DNA from: Candidatus Gastranaerophilales bacterium
Lineage (GTDB): Bacteria > Cyanobacteriota > Vampirovibrionia > Gastranaerophilales > Gastranaerophilaceae
Assembly: GCA_900769645.1 (NCBI GenBank)
Contig: CAAGHI010000030.1
Span: 38,263 to 102,262 of the forward strand
DNA: 64,000 nt
Reading direction: 5' to 3'
Part shown: in pieces, positions 7,039 through 16,160 of the stretch
How the letters are laid out: every line of letters begins with the position of its first letter
Numbering within the stretch: the stretch's first letter is position 1
Notes under the pieces: model-generated
Seen by the model: only the letters and a program-made list of their open reading frames with translations
Databases searched by the model: none
What the model was told of the DNA's origin: nothing
Program-made: the position numbers and the translations under genes

Positions 7039-10000
7039 TTAATCTGCAGACTTCAAAACTTCCTTTTCAGCTTTTGCCGGTGTTGTTTGAGAGGCTTGTT
7101 TTTTAGGTTTTCCCCAGTCAAACAAGTATTTTAGCCCTAATTGGAATCCTACACCTGTTCTTCCGCCGTTTCTGAAATTGATTTGGAAATATGAAGATAA
7201 TCTGTCTTTCCAAGTTTTTGTAACCCCAACGCCGTAGTTTATGTAACCGTGACGCATTTCGGTATTCGGAAGTTTTACGTTTCCAGCTTTTCCACCAACT
7301 TGATCGTTTATATTAAACATATATTGAATTGTTCCGTAAACACTCCAAGTATCTCGTGAGTAAATCAAGTTTACCCCAGGGGCAACGTTAATTCCGTTTA
7401 ATGTGCCGGAATTCATGCTCATTGCACCGTAATCAGTTCCCCAGCTTTGTTTTCCAAAGATGTTATAGGAAACGAACGCTGTCGGTTGAATTATAAAATG
7501 TTTTGTTGCGTGAATATTATAAGCAGCCTTTGCAGCAGTACCGGCAAACCAGTTTCCGGTTCTGTCTGTGTTGCCTGCAACATTCATTTCGTTGAAATAG
7601 CCGCCGCCATAAGCTGTTACGGATCCGATAAAGTTGTTTTTAATGAATGTACCCATAAAGCCGCCTTGACCGCCGTTTTGGTACATATCAACGTGGTTAA
7701 AGTATTGGTTCCCTCCATTGTATCCAACATAAGCTGTCGGGATAAATTTCCAACCTTTTTTCATATTAATAGCAGGGAAATCAGCACCAATTAATGTTCC
7801 ATAGACATTGTTCCCAACTCTCAAATTGTTTGTCATTGAAAGTTGTTCAAATGATACGTATGATTTAGTCCAAAGCCCACCATCTTCAATGCTTGATTGG
7901 TAAGGTGCAAACAAAGGCGAAGTTGAAGCTGATTTATTTGCCATAGCCGCTTTATCAATCATTCTTTGGTTTGGTAAGATAAAGTGGTTTGTCAACATGT
8001 CATTAATCAGCAATTGGTGATTGTAAGCCGCAAGTGTAGCAGCTTGACCTCTGAATACTTGAGGATTGTAGTCTGCAAGGCTTGCAGTGTAAGCTCCACC
8101 ACCTTGTGAAATCATTTGGTAATTACCGATTGGGGTGAAGATTTTCTTATTCGTTGCTGTGAAGTTTACGTCGTTAATGTTTTCGGCATCAAACACTTGC
8201 AATCTGATGTGTCTGTCAATTGGTGCCTGACCGACAAAGTTAAAGTTTGAAATGTTCAAAGTTCCGTTGTTTGTGCCGTTGAGGTTATTGATAACAAATG
8301 TGTCACTTGTTTTAGCACGAGGAGCAATATCAATTGCAATATTGTTTACTCCATCTACGTTCATAGTATCAATTGTGCCATATTTGTTAATAGAGTTATT
8401 CATTGTACTAAACAATGAATTTCCACCCATATTTAAGTTATCGAGAGCAAAGCTTGTAACTCCGCTTCCTAAACGAAGAGATGAATTATTTAAAACAGAA
8501 ACATCGCCGCCGTTGATATAATTTTCAGCTCCGTCAAGTAAGATATTTGATTTATTATCAAAGATTGAAGAACCGCTGTTCTGTTGTAATTTCCCTCCAA
8601 TTTTTGTGTTATCGACTCCGTCTGTTTTTAAAACGCCATTTGAAACAGTAACTAAGCCGTTCCATTTATCCAATGAATCAAGGTTGAACACAGCTCCGGA
8701 TTTAACATTTACGGTAGCTCCATTTTGAATATCAACAACAACTTTCTGTGCAACTTGACTTGGGCTTTGAATATTCAATATAGAATTATTCAAAAGATTT
8801 AAGTTACCTGATTCCGCTTTAAGAGTTCCGCTGTTAGTTGTTCCGTAATTCAGTGTTCCGCCTTTATCAGAAGTTCCAAGGTTTATTGTACCTTCCCAGT
8901 TATCTTCGTCGCCAATAGAAATTGTTCCGCCTTGAATATCTAAAACTCCTGTTGGTTTTACAGAAAGTTTTACAGCATCATTTATTATACTGTTCCCATC
9001 AACGGCTAAATTACCGTTTTGAATTGTAACATTTCCGCTTCCGGCTTGAATTATTCCATTAGAAGTTAATCCGTCGACAGTAAAATCGCCACCATTAACA
9101 AGGACTTTACCGCTCCAATTACTTGTACTTCCGAGAGTAACATTTCCACCTGTATTTACGGATAATGATGCATCTGAATTAATATTTGTTGAAACATTTT
9201 TGTCAATTAAGCTGTTTGTTCCAATATTCAAATTCATGTTATTGATGTTTAAATTTCCGCCAACTGCGTTTAATACAGCTGTTGAATAATTAAATACATT
9301 GTTTAAGTTTAAAGTAGCAGAGTCTTGAAGGTTGATTTTTCCACCCCAAGCGTCAGCTGAATCAAGTGTTACATTTGAATTATCTTTTAAGTTTAGTGTT
9401 GAATTTGTATTGATTACAACATTTGCACCACTTGCAATTGAACTTCCGGTACCCAAATCCAAATCACCTTTAACAGTTGAACTTCCGATGTTTAAGTTGC
9501 TGCCGTTTTCAACAGTAAGTTTTCCACTTGTTGAATTTTGAGTTAACCAGTTTAAGGTTCCTGACTGTATTTTAGAATCACCATTGAAGAATGTTCCGGT
9601 AACGTTAGTTACGCCTGTGTTTTGAGTAAATTCACCTGTATAACCGGAGTTATCTGCGTTTAAATCCAAAACTCCGTTGTTAGTTATTGTGCTATTAGCG
9701 TTTTCGCTGCTAATATTACTATTAATAACATTTGTTCCGCTAAAATCGGCAGAGGAGTTATTTGCCATATAAATTGTGTCAGAAGCTTGTTTAAACGTTG
9801 AATTTGAAACGCTCATGTTTCCGGCGTTGTAGATTGCTCCACCATTTCCACCTGCACTGTTGCCGTCAAATGTTGTATTTGAAATGATTAAATTATTAGT
9901 GTTATCTGCTTTGGCAACTCCGTTGTAGATTGCTCCGCCCTCACCGAATGCTCTGTTGTTTTTGATAATTGCGTTTGTAATAGTTGAAACAGAATTTACA

Positions 10001-13000
10001 CTATCATTAAATATAACAGAACCACTTCCGGGTTTGAGAGCATCTTGGATTGTAACATTATTGATTGTAAGTTTTGTATCAACATTGTTTGTGATATTGA
10101 AAAAACTTCCTTTTTGGTCTGTTGTTCCGTCAAGAATACCCGAAAGAACATTGTGGTTGTCACCTGTTACGTAAAATTCGTTGCCCTTTGTTTCGCCAAG
10201 CGAATTTTTAATATGGTATTCTCTTGTGTCACCTTCCGTAAATTGGAAAAATCTTTTCCCGTCGGTGGTGTTCATATCATTTAAAGTTTTAGAGTCTGTA
10301 TAGTCTGTAATTTTCAAGCCTATTGATTGATTATCGCCGGTTTGGTTTATTGAATATTTCCAAGAAGTAGTTGCGCCAGCAATTTGGGCTGTACTGTTTT
10401 CTTCAAAATTTGCATTCCCAAGTAAAACATTGTTTACAGTAGAATATTGTCCACGTCTACCGTTTTCTTCGCCGGTAATATAAACATTGCCAAGTTTAAA
10501 TGTTCCATAACCAGAATTTATTTTTAGTGTATCTGTTGTCAAATAGTTTCTGTCATTTGCGTCATCTCGATTGATTTTAATATTGAAGTTTAAGTTTGTC
10601 GTATCGTCAGTAGTTACAAGATAATCAAACACGTAATCTTTAATCGCGACATTTGGTTCTTTTTCCATTAAATCAATTGTTGAATTGGTATGGAAATTGT
10701 AAATTGTTTCACCTTGATAGTTTGTGTCAGCCAATTTTACATTACTGCCGTTAAATACTAACCAATTTTGTTGTCCATTATCGATTTTGCTTAAATTGAT
10801 GTTACCACTGGTGAAACCGGCATGTCCTATTCCAGTAAATTCAAGAACAGAAGTATTCAAATCTTTGACATCAGTATCAGTAATTACTTGATTAAAAGTT
10901 GCATTTCCGAGTTTTACATCTGTGTAGTCGATGTTTCCTCCGGAAATTGTCAAAAAGCCTTGGTTAATATTTTTTGTTCCACCAAACAAGTTAGCTGATG
11001 TGTTTACAATTGTGTGAGCATCGTTTTGGGCTTGTGTATAAATCCCGTTAAAACCGCTTTGGTTGCCGGTAATTGTTAAATTACCTGTGTTTGAAATATT
11101 GCCGGTTCCGGTAATTTCGCCACCATAGCTAACATCTCCTGAGAAATTCAAATTAGAAATTTGAGTTCCGTCAACATTAACATTTGCATTTGAACTTGTA
11201 CCATTAATGTTAACTGTTAAGTTGTCGTTAGTTCCACCTGAAATTTTTGAAACAAGCTTATCGGCTTTTGTAGTATCGGCAATTCCATTGATTATTGCAG
11301 TTGAACTGTTATTTGACGCAAAATTCAAGTTGTCACCCAAAGCAGAATTGCTGTCAAATGTTAAAGTCGAGCCGTCAGCAGTGATTTTCCCTGAGCCGTC
11401 AATAGATTTGATAGTCATATCTTTTTTCAAAACTAAATTGCCATCTGTTGTAACAGCAGTTGCGTTATCAATAGAGCTATTTCCTTGAATTGTTAACTGA
11501 CCACCATTTCCGACAGTTAAAGAAGCTCCGTCAACCGTTAATGTTGCAGAACTTGCGATATCATTTACAGTGTTCCAAATCAAAGAGCCTGATGTAATAT
11601 TACTTGTTCCGGTAAAAAATTTCGCACCGGCTCCAAGTGTTGTAACAGGTGCTCCTGTTGTGCTTGTCGTATTTTGTGTAAAAGTTCCGCCAAAACCGGA
11701 ATTATCTCCGTTTAATACCAATGAGCCTGTGCCTGTATGGTTGACATTGCCGTTAGAACCCGCAATAGAGCCATTAAAAGTTACAATTCCATCACCTAAA
11801 ATGTTTAAAGTCGAGTGTCTTGTAGGACCGGTGGCTGTGTCTAAATAAACATCAGAGCCAGCAGCTGCATTGTTGCCAGAGAAAGTAATACTTCCGCCAT
11901 TTTGAGTTTGAAGGTTTAATGTTGCTGCTCGGTTGTATATTGCACCGCCATTTCGTGTTGAAGTATTTCCTGAAATTTGGCTATCTGTTCCGTCAGCTAC
12001 AATTGTTAAATTTCCTTCATTAAATATTGCACCGCCCAATCCTGACGAGTTATCAGTAAGTGAGGAATTTGTTATTGTAGCCGCCGCATCACTTGATGTT
12101 AACGCAATTGCACCACCCTCTCCACTTCCGGCTTTATTTCCGGTAAATGTGCTGTTTGAAATCGTTACATTATTTCTCAAAAGGTGTATTGCACCACCTC
12201 TTGAATTAGTGATATTTCCATCAAAATTAGAGTTATTGATAGTTAAACTTCCGGAATCTTGTTGGATTGCACCACCACCGTACCGCCAATCCGGATTTGC
12301 AACTGTTGAAGTGTTACCTGTGAAAGAAGAATTGTTTATAGTCAAATTTCCGGTAGTATAAATAGCTCCACCTCTTTGAGTCGCACTATTTGAATTAAAA
12401 CTTGCTCCATCTATTGTTGCAGTACCTTGGTTGTAAATTCCGCCGCCGTTGTCAGCTGCACTGTTGGAATTAAAAGCTACGTTCGGGTTAATTGTTAGGG
12501 TTGAACCTGAGTCGTTAAATATTGCTCCACCGTTTTCTGCACTATTTGAAGAAAAAGTGGTATCAGAAAGAGTCAAACTTGCTGGATTGTTAGTTGATTC
12601 GTTTCGAATAGCACCACCTTTTGTAGTAGTTGAACCATCTACAAAACCATTTTGATTGAACAATGCGTTAGAGATATTTAATGTTCCTTCATTAAATATT
12701 GCTCCACCGTTCCACTTGGCTTTGTTTCCATCGAATGTAACTAAATTTGTCGAATCAGTTCCTGCTATGACAGTATTTCCAAGGTTGTGAATAGCTCCAC
12801 CGCTTCCGTCAGTAACCGTATTACCACTAAAAGTTGTTTGTCCTGAAATATCTAATACAGAACCGGACTGTACGTTAATAGCTCCGCCATTTCCGTTACT
12901 GCTAGCATTGCTGATAATAGCATCTCTTAGCTTTAGCGATGTATTTGCTTGGATATCAAAAAGAGAATAACCTGTTCCATTTGGACTTATAGTGTTGTTA

Positions 13001-13239
13001 TTCCCGTTAATATTAACTATTGTATTAGCAGATGTTAAACCGATTGTACTTGAAACATCTGTAATATTGTTTCCTAACCTGATGTCAGAAGTTGTTCCTT
13101 GTACAATTGCATTCTGTAATTCCGTAAAGTTTGTAACTTCTGTTTCTGCAATTGCAGATGTTGACGACAATGACATACTCCCGATTATTGTCGCACTAAG
13201 CAATATTTTTTTTAAATAGTTTGAATTTCTCTTTTCCAT
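7039..13239 (-). CDS. Giant Pmp-like autotransporter adhesin
   Basis: A 2066-residue surface protein. A Sec signal peptide occupies residues 1-31 (positively charged start, ILLSATIIGSMSL core, SAIA|ET cleavage). The passenger is a beta-helix with about 14 GG[AG]I repeats, 12 in residues 100-450 and 2 near 1140-1180, alternating with F/S-xGN units such as TFSGN and SFTGN. This is the motif pair of chlamydial polymorphic membrane proteins. The middle is Asn/Gly/Ser-rich. The last ~280 residues are an autotransporter beta-barrel starting near GLWTKSYVSFEQL and ending in GVGFQLGLKYLFDW. About 28 polar residues, including a Lys/Ala tail, follow the last strand, whereas the barrel is usually C-terminal. 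Its job is probably adhesion or surface structure. It is a monocistronic gene and by far the largest in the window. Confidence 0.9.
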   Translation of the reverse strand: MEKRNSNYLKKILLSATIIGSMSLSSTSAIAETEVTNFTELQNAIVQGTTSDIRLGNNITDVSSTIGLTSANTIVNINGNNNTISPNGTGYSLFDIQANTSLKLRDAIISNASSNGNGGAINVQSGSVLDISGQTTFSGNTVTDGSGGAIHNLGNTVIAGTDSTNLVTFDGNKAKWNGGAIFNEGTLNISNALFNQNGFVDGSTTTKGGAIRNESTNNPASLTLSDTTFSSNSAENGGAIFNDSGSTLTINPNVAFNSNSAADNGGGIYNQGTATIDGASFNSNSATQRGGAIYTTGNLTINNSSFTGNTSTVANPDWRYGGGAIQQDSGSLTINNSNFDGNITNSRGGAIHLLRNNVTISNSTFTGNKAGSGEGGAIALTSSDAAATITNSSLTDNSSGLGGAIFNEGNLTIVADGTDSQISGNTSTRNGGAIYNRAATLNLQTQNGGSITFSGNNAAAGSDVYLDTATGPTRHSTLNILGDGIVTFNGSIAGSNGNVNHTGTGSLVLNGDNSGFGGTFTQNTTSTTGAPVTTLGAGAKFFTGTSNITSGSLIWNTVNDIASSATLTVDGASLTVGNGGQLTIQGNSSIDNATAVTTDGNLVLKKDMTIKSIDGSGKITADGSTLTFDSNSALGDNLNFASNNSSTAIINGIADTTKADKLVSKISGGTNDNLTVNINGTSSNANVNVDGTQISNLNFSGDVSYGGEITGTGNISNTGNLTITGNQSGFNGIYTQAQNDAHTIVNTSANLFGGTKNINQGFLTISGGNIDYTDVKLGNATFNQVITDTDVKDLNTSVLEFTGIGHAGFTSGNINLSKIDNGQQNWLVFNGSNVKLADTNYQGETIYNFHTNSTIDLMEKEPNVAIKDYVFDYLVTTDDTTNLNFNIKINRDDANDRNYLTTDTLKINSGYGTFKLGNVYITGEENGRRGQYSTVNNVLLGNANFEENSTAQIAGATTSWKYSINQTGDNQSIGLKITDYTDSKTLNDMNTTDGKRFFQFTEGDTREYHIKNSLGETKGNEFYVTGDNHNVLSGILDGTTDQKGSFFNITNNVDTKLTINNVTIQDALKPGSGSVIFNDSVNSVSTITNAIIKNNRAFGEGGAIYNGVAKADNTNNLIISNTTFDGNSAGGNGGAIYNAGNMSVSNSTFKQASDTIYMANNSSADFSGTNVINSNISSENANSTITNNGVLDLNADNSGYTGEFTQNTGVTNVTGTFFNGDSKIQSGTLNWLTQNSTSGKLTVENGSNLNIGSSTVKGDLDLGTGSSIASGANVVINTNSTLNLKDNSNVTLDSADAWGGKINLQDSATLNLNNVFNYSTAVLNAVGGNLNINNMNLNIGTNSLIDKNVSTNINSDASLSVNTGGNVTLGSTSNWSGKVLVNGGDFTVDGLTSNGIIQAGSGNVTIQNGNLAVDGNSIINDAVKLSVKPTGVLDIQGGTISIGDEDNWEGTINLGTSDKGGTLNYGTTNSGTLKAESGNLNLLNNSILNIQSPSQVAQKVVVDIQNGATVNVKSGAVFNLDSLDKWNGLVTVSNGVLKTDGVDNTKIGGKLQQNSGSSIFDNKSNILLDGAENYINGGDVSVLNNSSLRLGSGVTSFALDNLNMGGNSLFSTMNNSINKYGTIDTMNVDGVNNIAIDIAPRAKTSDTFVINNLNGTNNGTLNISNFNFVGQAPIDRHIRLQVFDAENINDVNFTATNKKIFTPIGNYQMISQGGGAYTASLADYNPQVFRGQAATLAAYNHQLLINDMLTNHFILPNQRMIDKAAMANKSASTSPLFAPYQSSIEDGGLWTKSYVSFEQLSMTNNLRVGNNVYGTLIGADFPAINMKKGWKFIPTAYVGYNGGNQYFNHVDMYQNGGQGGFMGTFIKNNFIGSVTAYGGGYFNEMNVAGNTDRTGNWFAGTAAKAAYNIHATKHFIIQPTAFVSYNIFGKQSWGTDYGAMSMNSGTLNGINVAPGVNLIYSRDTWSVYGTIQYMFNINDQVGGKAGNVKLPNTEMRHGYINYGVGVTKTWKDRLSSYFQINFRNGGRTGVGFQLGLKYLFDWGKPKKQASQTTPAKAEKEVLKSAD

Positions 13240-13476
13240 ATCTTCTTAGCTATCCTAATATTTTCTAACAAATAAATTTTTTGTGGCCTCTTGATGTAAT
13301 TATACCACAAAAATATAAAAATTGTTCTTATTTTAATACAAAAAATAATCACTCTTGCTAAACTGGTTTTTTTGTCATAAAATTTTTTGTGTCATTATGA
13401 GCCCGATTTGTATTCTTCGGCTAAAACCTCAAAATGACAGAACGAAGAATTTCTATTTAATAGCTAAGGAGAAAAT

Positions 13477-14940
13477 ATGAACGAGCTTTTAAAAAAATCA
13501 GCAACAGAACAAAGCAAAGCTTTAAAAAATAAAGAAATTTCAGCTGTGGAACTTACAAATGCAGCTTTTGAAAGAATTGATGATTTGGAAGGTAAACTTG
13601 GTGCTTTCAATTCATTGACAAAAGAAACAGCACTTGAAACAGCTAAAAAAGTTGACGAAAAAATTGCAAAAGGAGAAGAATTGCCTCTACTTGCAGGTAT
13701 TCCGCTTGCACTTAAAGACAACATGAACTTGGTTGGTTCAAAAACAACTGCATCATCAAAAATTTTGGAAAACTTCGTTTCTCCATTTAATGCAACAGTT
13801 ACAGAAAAACTTTTGAACAACTTAGTTCCTATTGTTGGAAAGGCAAACCTTGATGAATTTGCAATGGGATCTTCTAACGAAAACTCAGCATTCAACAAAG
13901 TTCACAACCCTTGGGATTTGAACAAAGTTCCCGGTGGTTCATCAGGCGGATCTGCTGCGAGTGTTTCTTCTTGTGAAGCAACTTTGGCACTAGGTTCTGA
14001 CACAGGCGGATCAATCAGATTGCCGGCATCATTCTGCGGTATCGTTGGTATGAAGCCGACTTACGGACGTGTTTCAAGATACGGTTTAATCGCATTCGCA
14101 TCATCACTAGACCAAATCGGGCCTTTCGCAAGAACTGTTGAAGATGCTGCAAATTTGCTTGAAGTTATTTCAGGTCACGATCCAAAAGATTCAACTTCTT
14201 TGGAGTTGCCTGTTGAACATTATGCGGCACACTTAAATGATGATATTAAAGGAATGAAAGTTGGCGTTATAAAAGAACTTATGTCTGACGGTTTGTCAGA
14301 AGATGTTCAAAAAGCCCTTGAACGTGCAATTGAAGACTACAAAAAACTAGGTGCTGAAATCGTTGAAATTTCACTTCCGCACTTGAAGTATTCAATCGGA
14401 ATTTACTACATTTTGGCAACTGCAGAATGTTCTTCAAACTTGGCTCGTTTTGACGGTGTAAGATACGGTTACAGAACACCTGATGCTAAGAACTTGCTTG
14501 AATTATACACAAAATCAAGAGCAGAAGGCTTTGGACCGGAAGTTAAACGTCGTATAATGCTTGGAACTTACGCTTTGTCATCAGGCTATTACGATGCATA
14601 CTACAAAAAAGCACAACAAATGAGAGCTTTGGTAACACAAGATTTTGCAGAAGCATTCAAAAAAGTTGACATCTTGATTTCACCAACTTGTCCGAATACA
14701 GCATTTGAACTTGGTGCAAAAGCATCTGATCCGTTGCAAATGTACTTGACCGATATTGCAACTATTTCTGCAAACTTGGCAGGAATTCCTGGCATGAGCG
14801 TTCCTGCAGGATTTGACAAAGATGGTATGCCAATTGGTTTGCAAATCTTGGCACCGCAATTGCAAGAAAGTAAATTGTTCAATGTTGCTCATAAGTTTGA
14901 AAGAGCAAACGATTACTACTTGCAGTTGGCAAAAATCTAA
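13477..14940 (+). CDS. gatA: Asp-tRNA(Asn)/Glu-tRNA(Gln) amidotransferase subunit A
   Basis: The amidase subunit of GatCAB, which releases ammonia from glutamine to amidate mischarged Glu-tRNA(Gln) or Asp-tRNA(Asn). It has 487 residues, a normal length. The amidase-signature Ser-cisSer-Lys triad is seen as Lys80 (LALKDN), Ser155 (PGGSSGGSA) and Ser179 (SDTGGSIRLP). An AAGGAG ribosome site precedes the ATG. gatB and gatC are not next to it here. Confidence 0.95.
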   Translation: MNELLKKSATEQSKALKNKEISAVELTNAAFERIDDLEGKLGAFNSLTKETALETAKKVDEKIAKGEELPLLAGIPLALKDNMNLVGSKTTASSKILENFVSPFNATVTEKLLNNLVPIVGKANLDEFAMGSSNENSAFNKVHNPWDLNKVPGGSSGGSAASVSSCEATLALGSDTGGSIRLPASFCGIVGMKPTYGRVSRYGLIAFASSLDQIGPFARTVEDAANLLEVISGHDPKDSTSLELPVEHYAAHLNDDIKGMKVGVIKELMSDGLSEDVQKALERAIEDYKKLGAEIVEISLPHLKYSIGIYYILATAECSSNLARFDGVRYGYRTPDAKNLLELYTKSRAEGFGPEVKRRIMLGTYALSSGYYDAYYKKAQQMRALVTQDFAEAFKKVDILISPTCPNTAFELGAKASDPLQMYLTDIATISANLAGIPGMSVPAGFDKDGMPIGLQILAPQLQESKLFNVAHKFERANDYYLQLAKI

Positions 14941-14952
14941 CAACCACCCACC

Positions 14953-14978
14953 CTAACCCTCCCTCTAAGGGAGGGAAC
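14953..14978. repeat. Hairpin after gatA
   Basis: CCCTCCCT / AGGGAGGG palindrome with no T-run. It is part of a GAGGG-type dispersed repeat and may stabilise the gatA mRNA end. Confidence 0.5.
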
Positions 14979-15040
14979 AGAGTCGGAGCTCTAAGTGAGT
15001 GAATAAGTCCTTTTCGCTCGCTTCGCTCGGGAAGTTAATT

Positions 15041-15064
15041 GTAGGTTGAGGTTTTTACCTCAAC
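15041..15064 (+). repeat. REP-like hairpin, TTGAGGT stem
   Basis: GTAGG foot, stem TTGAGGT / ACCTCAA. Confidence 0.75.
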
Positions 15065-15091
15065 AAAGTAAAGTTATAATTTCGAAAAATT

Positions 15092-15487
15092 ATGCTAAAT
15101 ACAGAATATCTAACAAAATGTATAGAAACACTTGAAAAGTCTTACGCTTGTATAAAAACGACGCAAGAAGGTTCTATTGATTATGAAATGTATAGAAATT
15201 CGCTTGTGAAAAATTTTAAAATAACTCTTGAGCAGAGCGGAAAGCTTTTGCGAAAATGTTTGGCTCCTTATTATGCAAGTAAAAAATCGGTTGACACTTT
15301 GACTTTCAAAGACTTGTTTAGAGAAGCTCACAAACATTCTCTGATAACAGAAGAAGAAATTGAGCGTTAGTTTAAATCTCGAGATAATCGAAACAATACT
15401 GCGAATGATTACGGTAAGGCTTTCGCAGAAGAGACTTTGAAGTTAATGGACGACTTTTTGAAAGACGTATTACGAAGTTATTTATAA
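15092..15487 (+). pseudogene. HI0074-type nucleotidyltransferase-substrate protein with in-frame TAG
   Basis: An alpha-helical protein of the NTSase_sub_bind (HI0074) family, normally the partner of a minimal nucleotidyltransferase. The first 92 codons end at TAG (15368-15370) after EEEIER. The same frame continues for 38 codons as FKSRDNRNNTANDYG ... DVLRSYL to a TAA at 15485-15487. In this family a Trp commonly precedes the RDxRNxTAHxY motif, so TAG is readily explained as TGG changed by one base. A TATAAT at 15075-15080 gives a very short leader. No MNT partner is adjacent; the MNT gene at 17255 is paired with a different HEPN protein. Confidence 0.7.
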
Positions 15488-15496
15488 TGGCAAAAA

Positions 15497-15757
15497 TTAA
15501 GCCAAAAAGTTCGTATTTTTATCTTTTCTAACCGTATTCCAGTTTTTTATGAATGCAATAGCTCGTTTAATCGGGTTTTTCGAATAATTTCCACTATTTT
15601 TGACAATTTGTTCATATCTGTCTATTGTTTTTGGTGACAGTAATAAAATATTTCGTTTCCCTGTCTCTAATTGCCTAACGAGTTTTCTATTTTTATTTGC
15701 ATAATCAATCGCATCAATACCGTGAAAAAAATTGTCGATTATTGGGGTAATTTTCAT
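15497..15757 (-). CDS. Hypothetical protein downstream of XRE regulator
   Basis: An 86-residue basic protein that I do not recognise. It has no signal peptide or membrane segment and a Lys/Arg/Asn-rich helical composition (ANKNRKLVRQLETGKRN). A GAGAGA ribosome site precedes the ATG. It starts 58 bp after the XRE gene in the same direction, so the two probably form an operon. A toxin or effector controlled by the regulator is possible, but nothing in the sequence proves it. Confidence 0.55.
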   Translation of the reverse strand: MKITPIIDNFFHGIDAIDYANKNRKLVRQLETGKRNILLLSPKTIDRYEQIVKNSGNYSKNPIKRAIAFIKNWNTVRKDKNTNFLA

Positions 15758-15815
15758 GTTCTCTCTCTATTTTCATATCTATTTTATATCAAAAATATAG
15801 AAATGAAAATAAATT

Positions 15816-16061
15816 TTAAATCTTATTTTTATTTAAATCACACACATCAATTCCATCAAAGAATTTTTCCATCGGTACTTCCAACACTTTTGCCATTTTG
15901 TATAAAACAATTGCCGTTGGAGATGTCAAACCCTGTTCCAACTTGCTAACATAACTCAAACTCATATCAATCATTTCTGCAAATTTTTCTTGCGTAATAT
16001 TTTTGCGAATTCGTTCAATCTTAACGTTCCGACCAAATTTAAATTTAATACTTTCCTTCAT
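15816..16061 (-). CDS. XRE-family helix-turn-helix regulator
   Basis: An 81-residue DNA-binding protein consisting almost entirely of a Cro/CI-type HTH: RIRKNITQEKFAEMIDMSLS, then YVSKLEQGLTSP and a C-terminal helix. An upstream TTG is open, but the ATG at 16061 has TATAAT ending 6 nt before it, pointing to a leaderless transcript. It is divergent from the prepilin gene at 16161. An ATACTA-N5-TAGTAT palindrome lies in the shared spacer. Autoregulation and control of the prepilin gene are likely inferences. Confidence 0.8.
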   Translation of the reverse strand: MKESIKFKFGRNVKIERIRKNITQEKFAEMIDMSLSYVSKLEQGLTSPTAIVLYKMAKVLEVPMEKFFDGIDVCDLNKNKI

Positions 16062-16067
16062 TAACGA

Positions 16068-16096
16068 ATTATATAACCTTGACAATTTTTAAATAA
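16068..16096 (-). promoter_or_regulatory. Promoter of leaderless XRE gene
   Basis: TATAAT (16068-16073) with a weak TTATTT at 16091-16096 (17-bp spacer). The hexamer lies 6 nt from the ATG, and the element overlaps the oppositely oriented prepilin promoter. Confidence 0.65.
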
Positions 16097-16107
16097 GTGA
16101 ATATAAT
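16079..16107 (+). promoter_or_regulatory. Consensus sigma70 promoter of prepilin gene
   Basis: A perfect TTGACA (16079-16084), 17-bp spacer and TATAAT (16102-16107), the strongest promoter seen in the window. Confidence 0.85.
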
Positions 16108-16128
16108 GACATTATTAATAATATATTG

Positions 16129-16145
16129 ATACTAGATAGTAGTAT
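16129..16145. promoter_or_regulatory. Candidate XRE operator
   Basis: Perfect inverted repeat ATACTA-GATAG-TAGTAT, located 22 bp after the prepilin -10 and 16 bp before its ATG. In that position a bound repressor would block initiation or early elongation. Confidence 0.55.
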
Positions 16146-16160
16146 TTTGATAGGTTATTT

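Noticed and set aside
11570..12655. Plus-strand ORFs opposite the autotransporter gene
   Set aside because: They are antisense shadows of the GGAI/FSGN repeats. Their Ile/Ala/Pro-rich repetitive composition follows from the coding strand.
15038..15066. Possible CRISPR repeat
   Set aside because: The REP-like hairpins are isolated, variable in sequence and not regularly spaced. There are no spacers and no cas genes.
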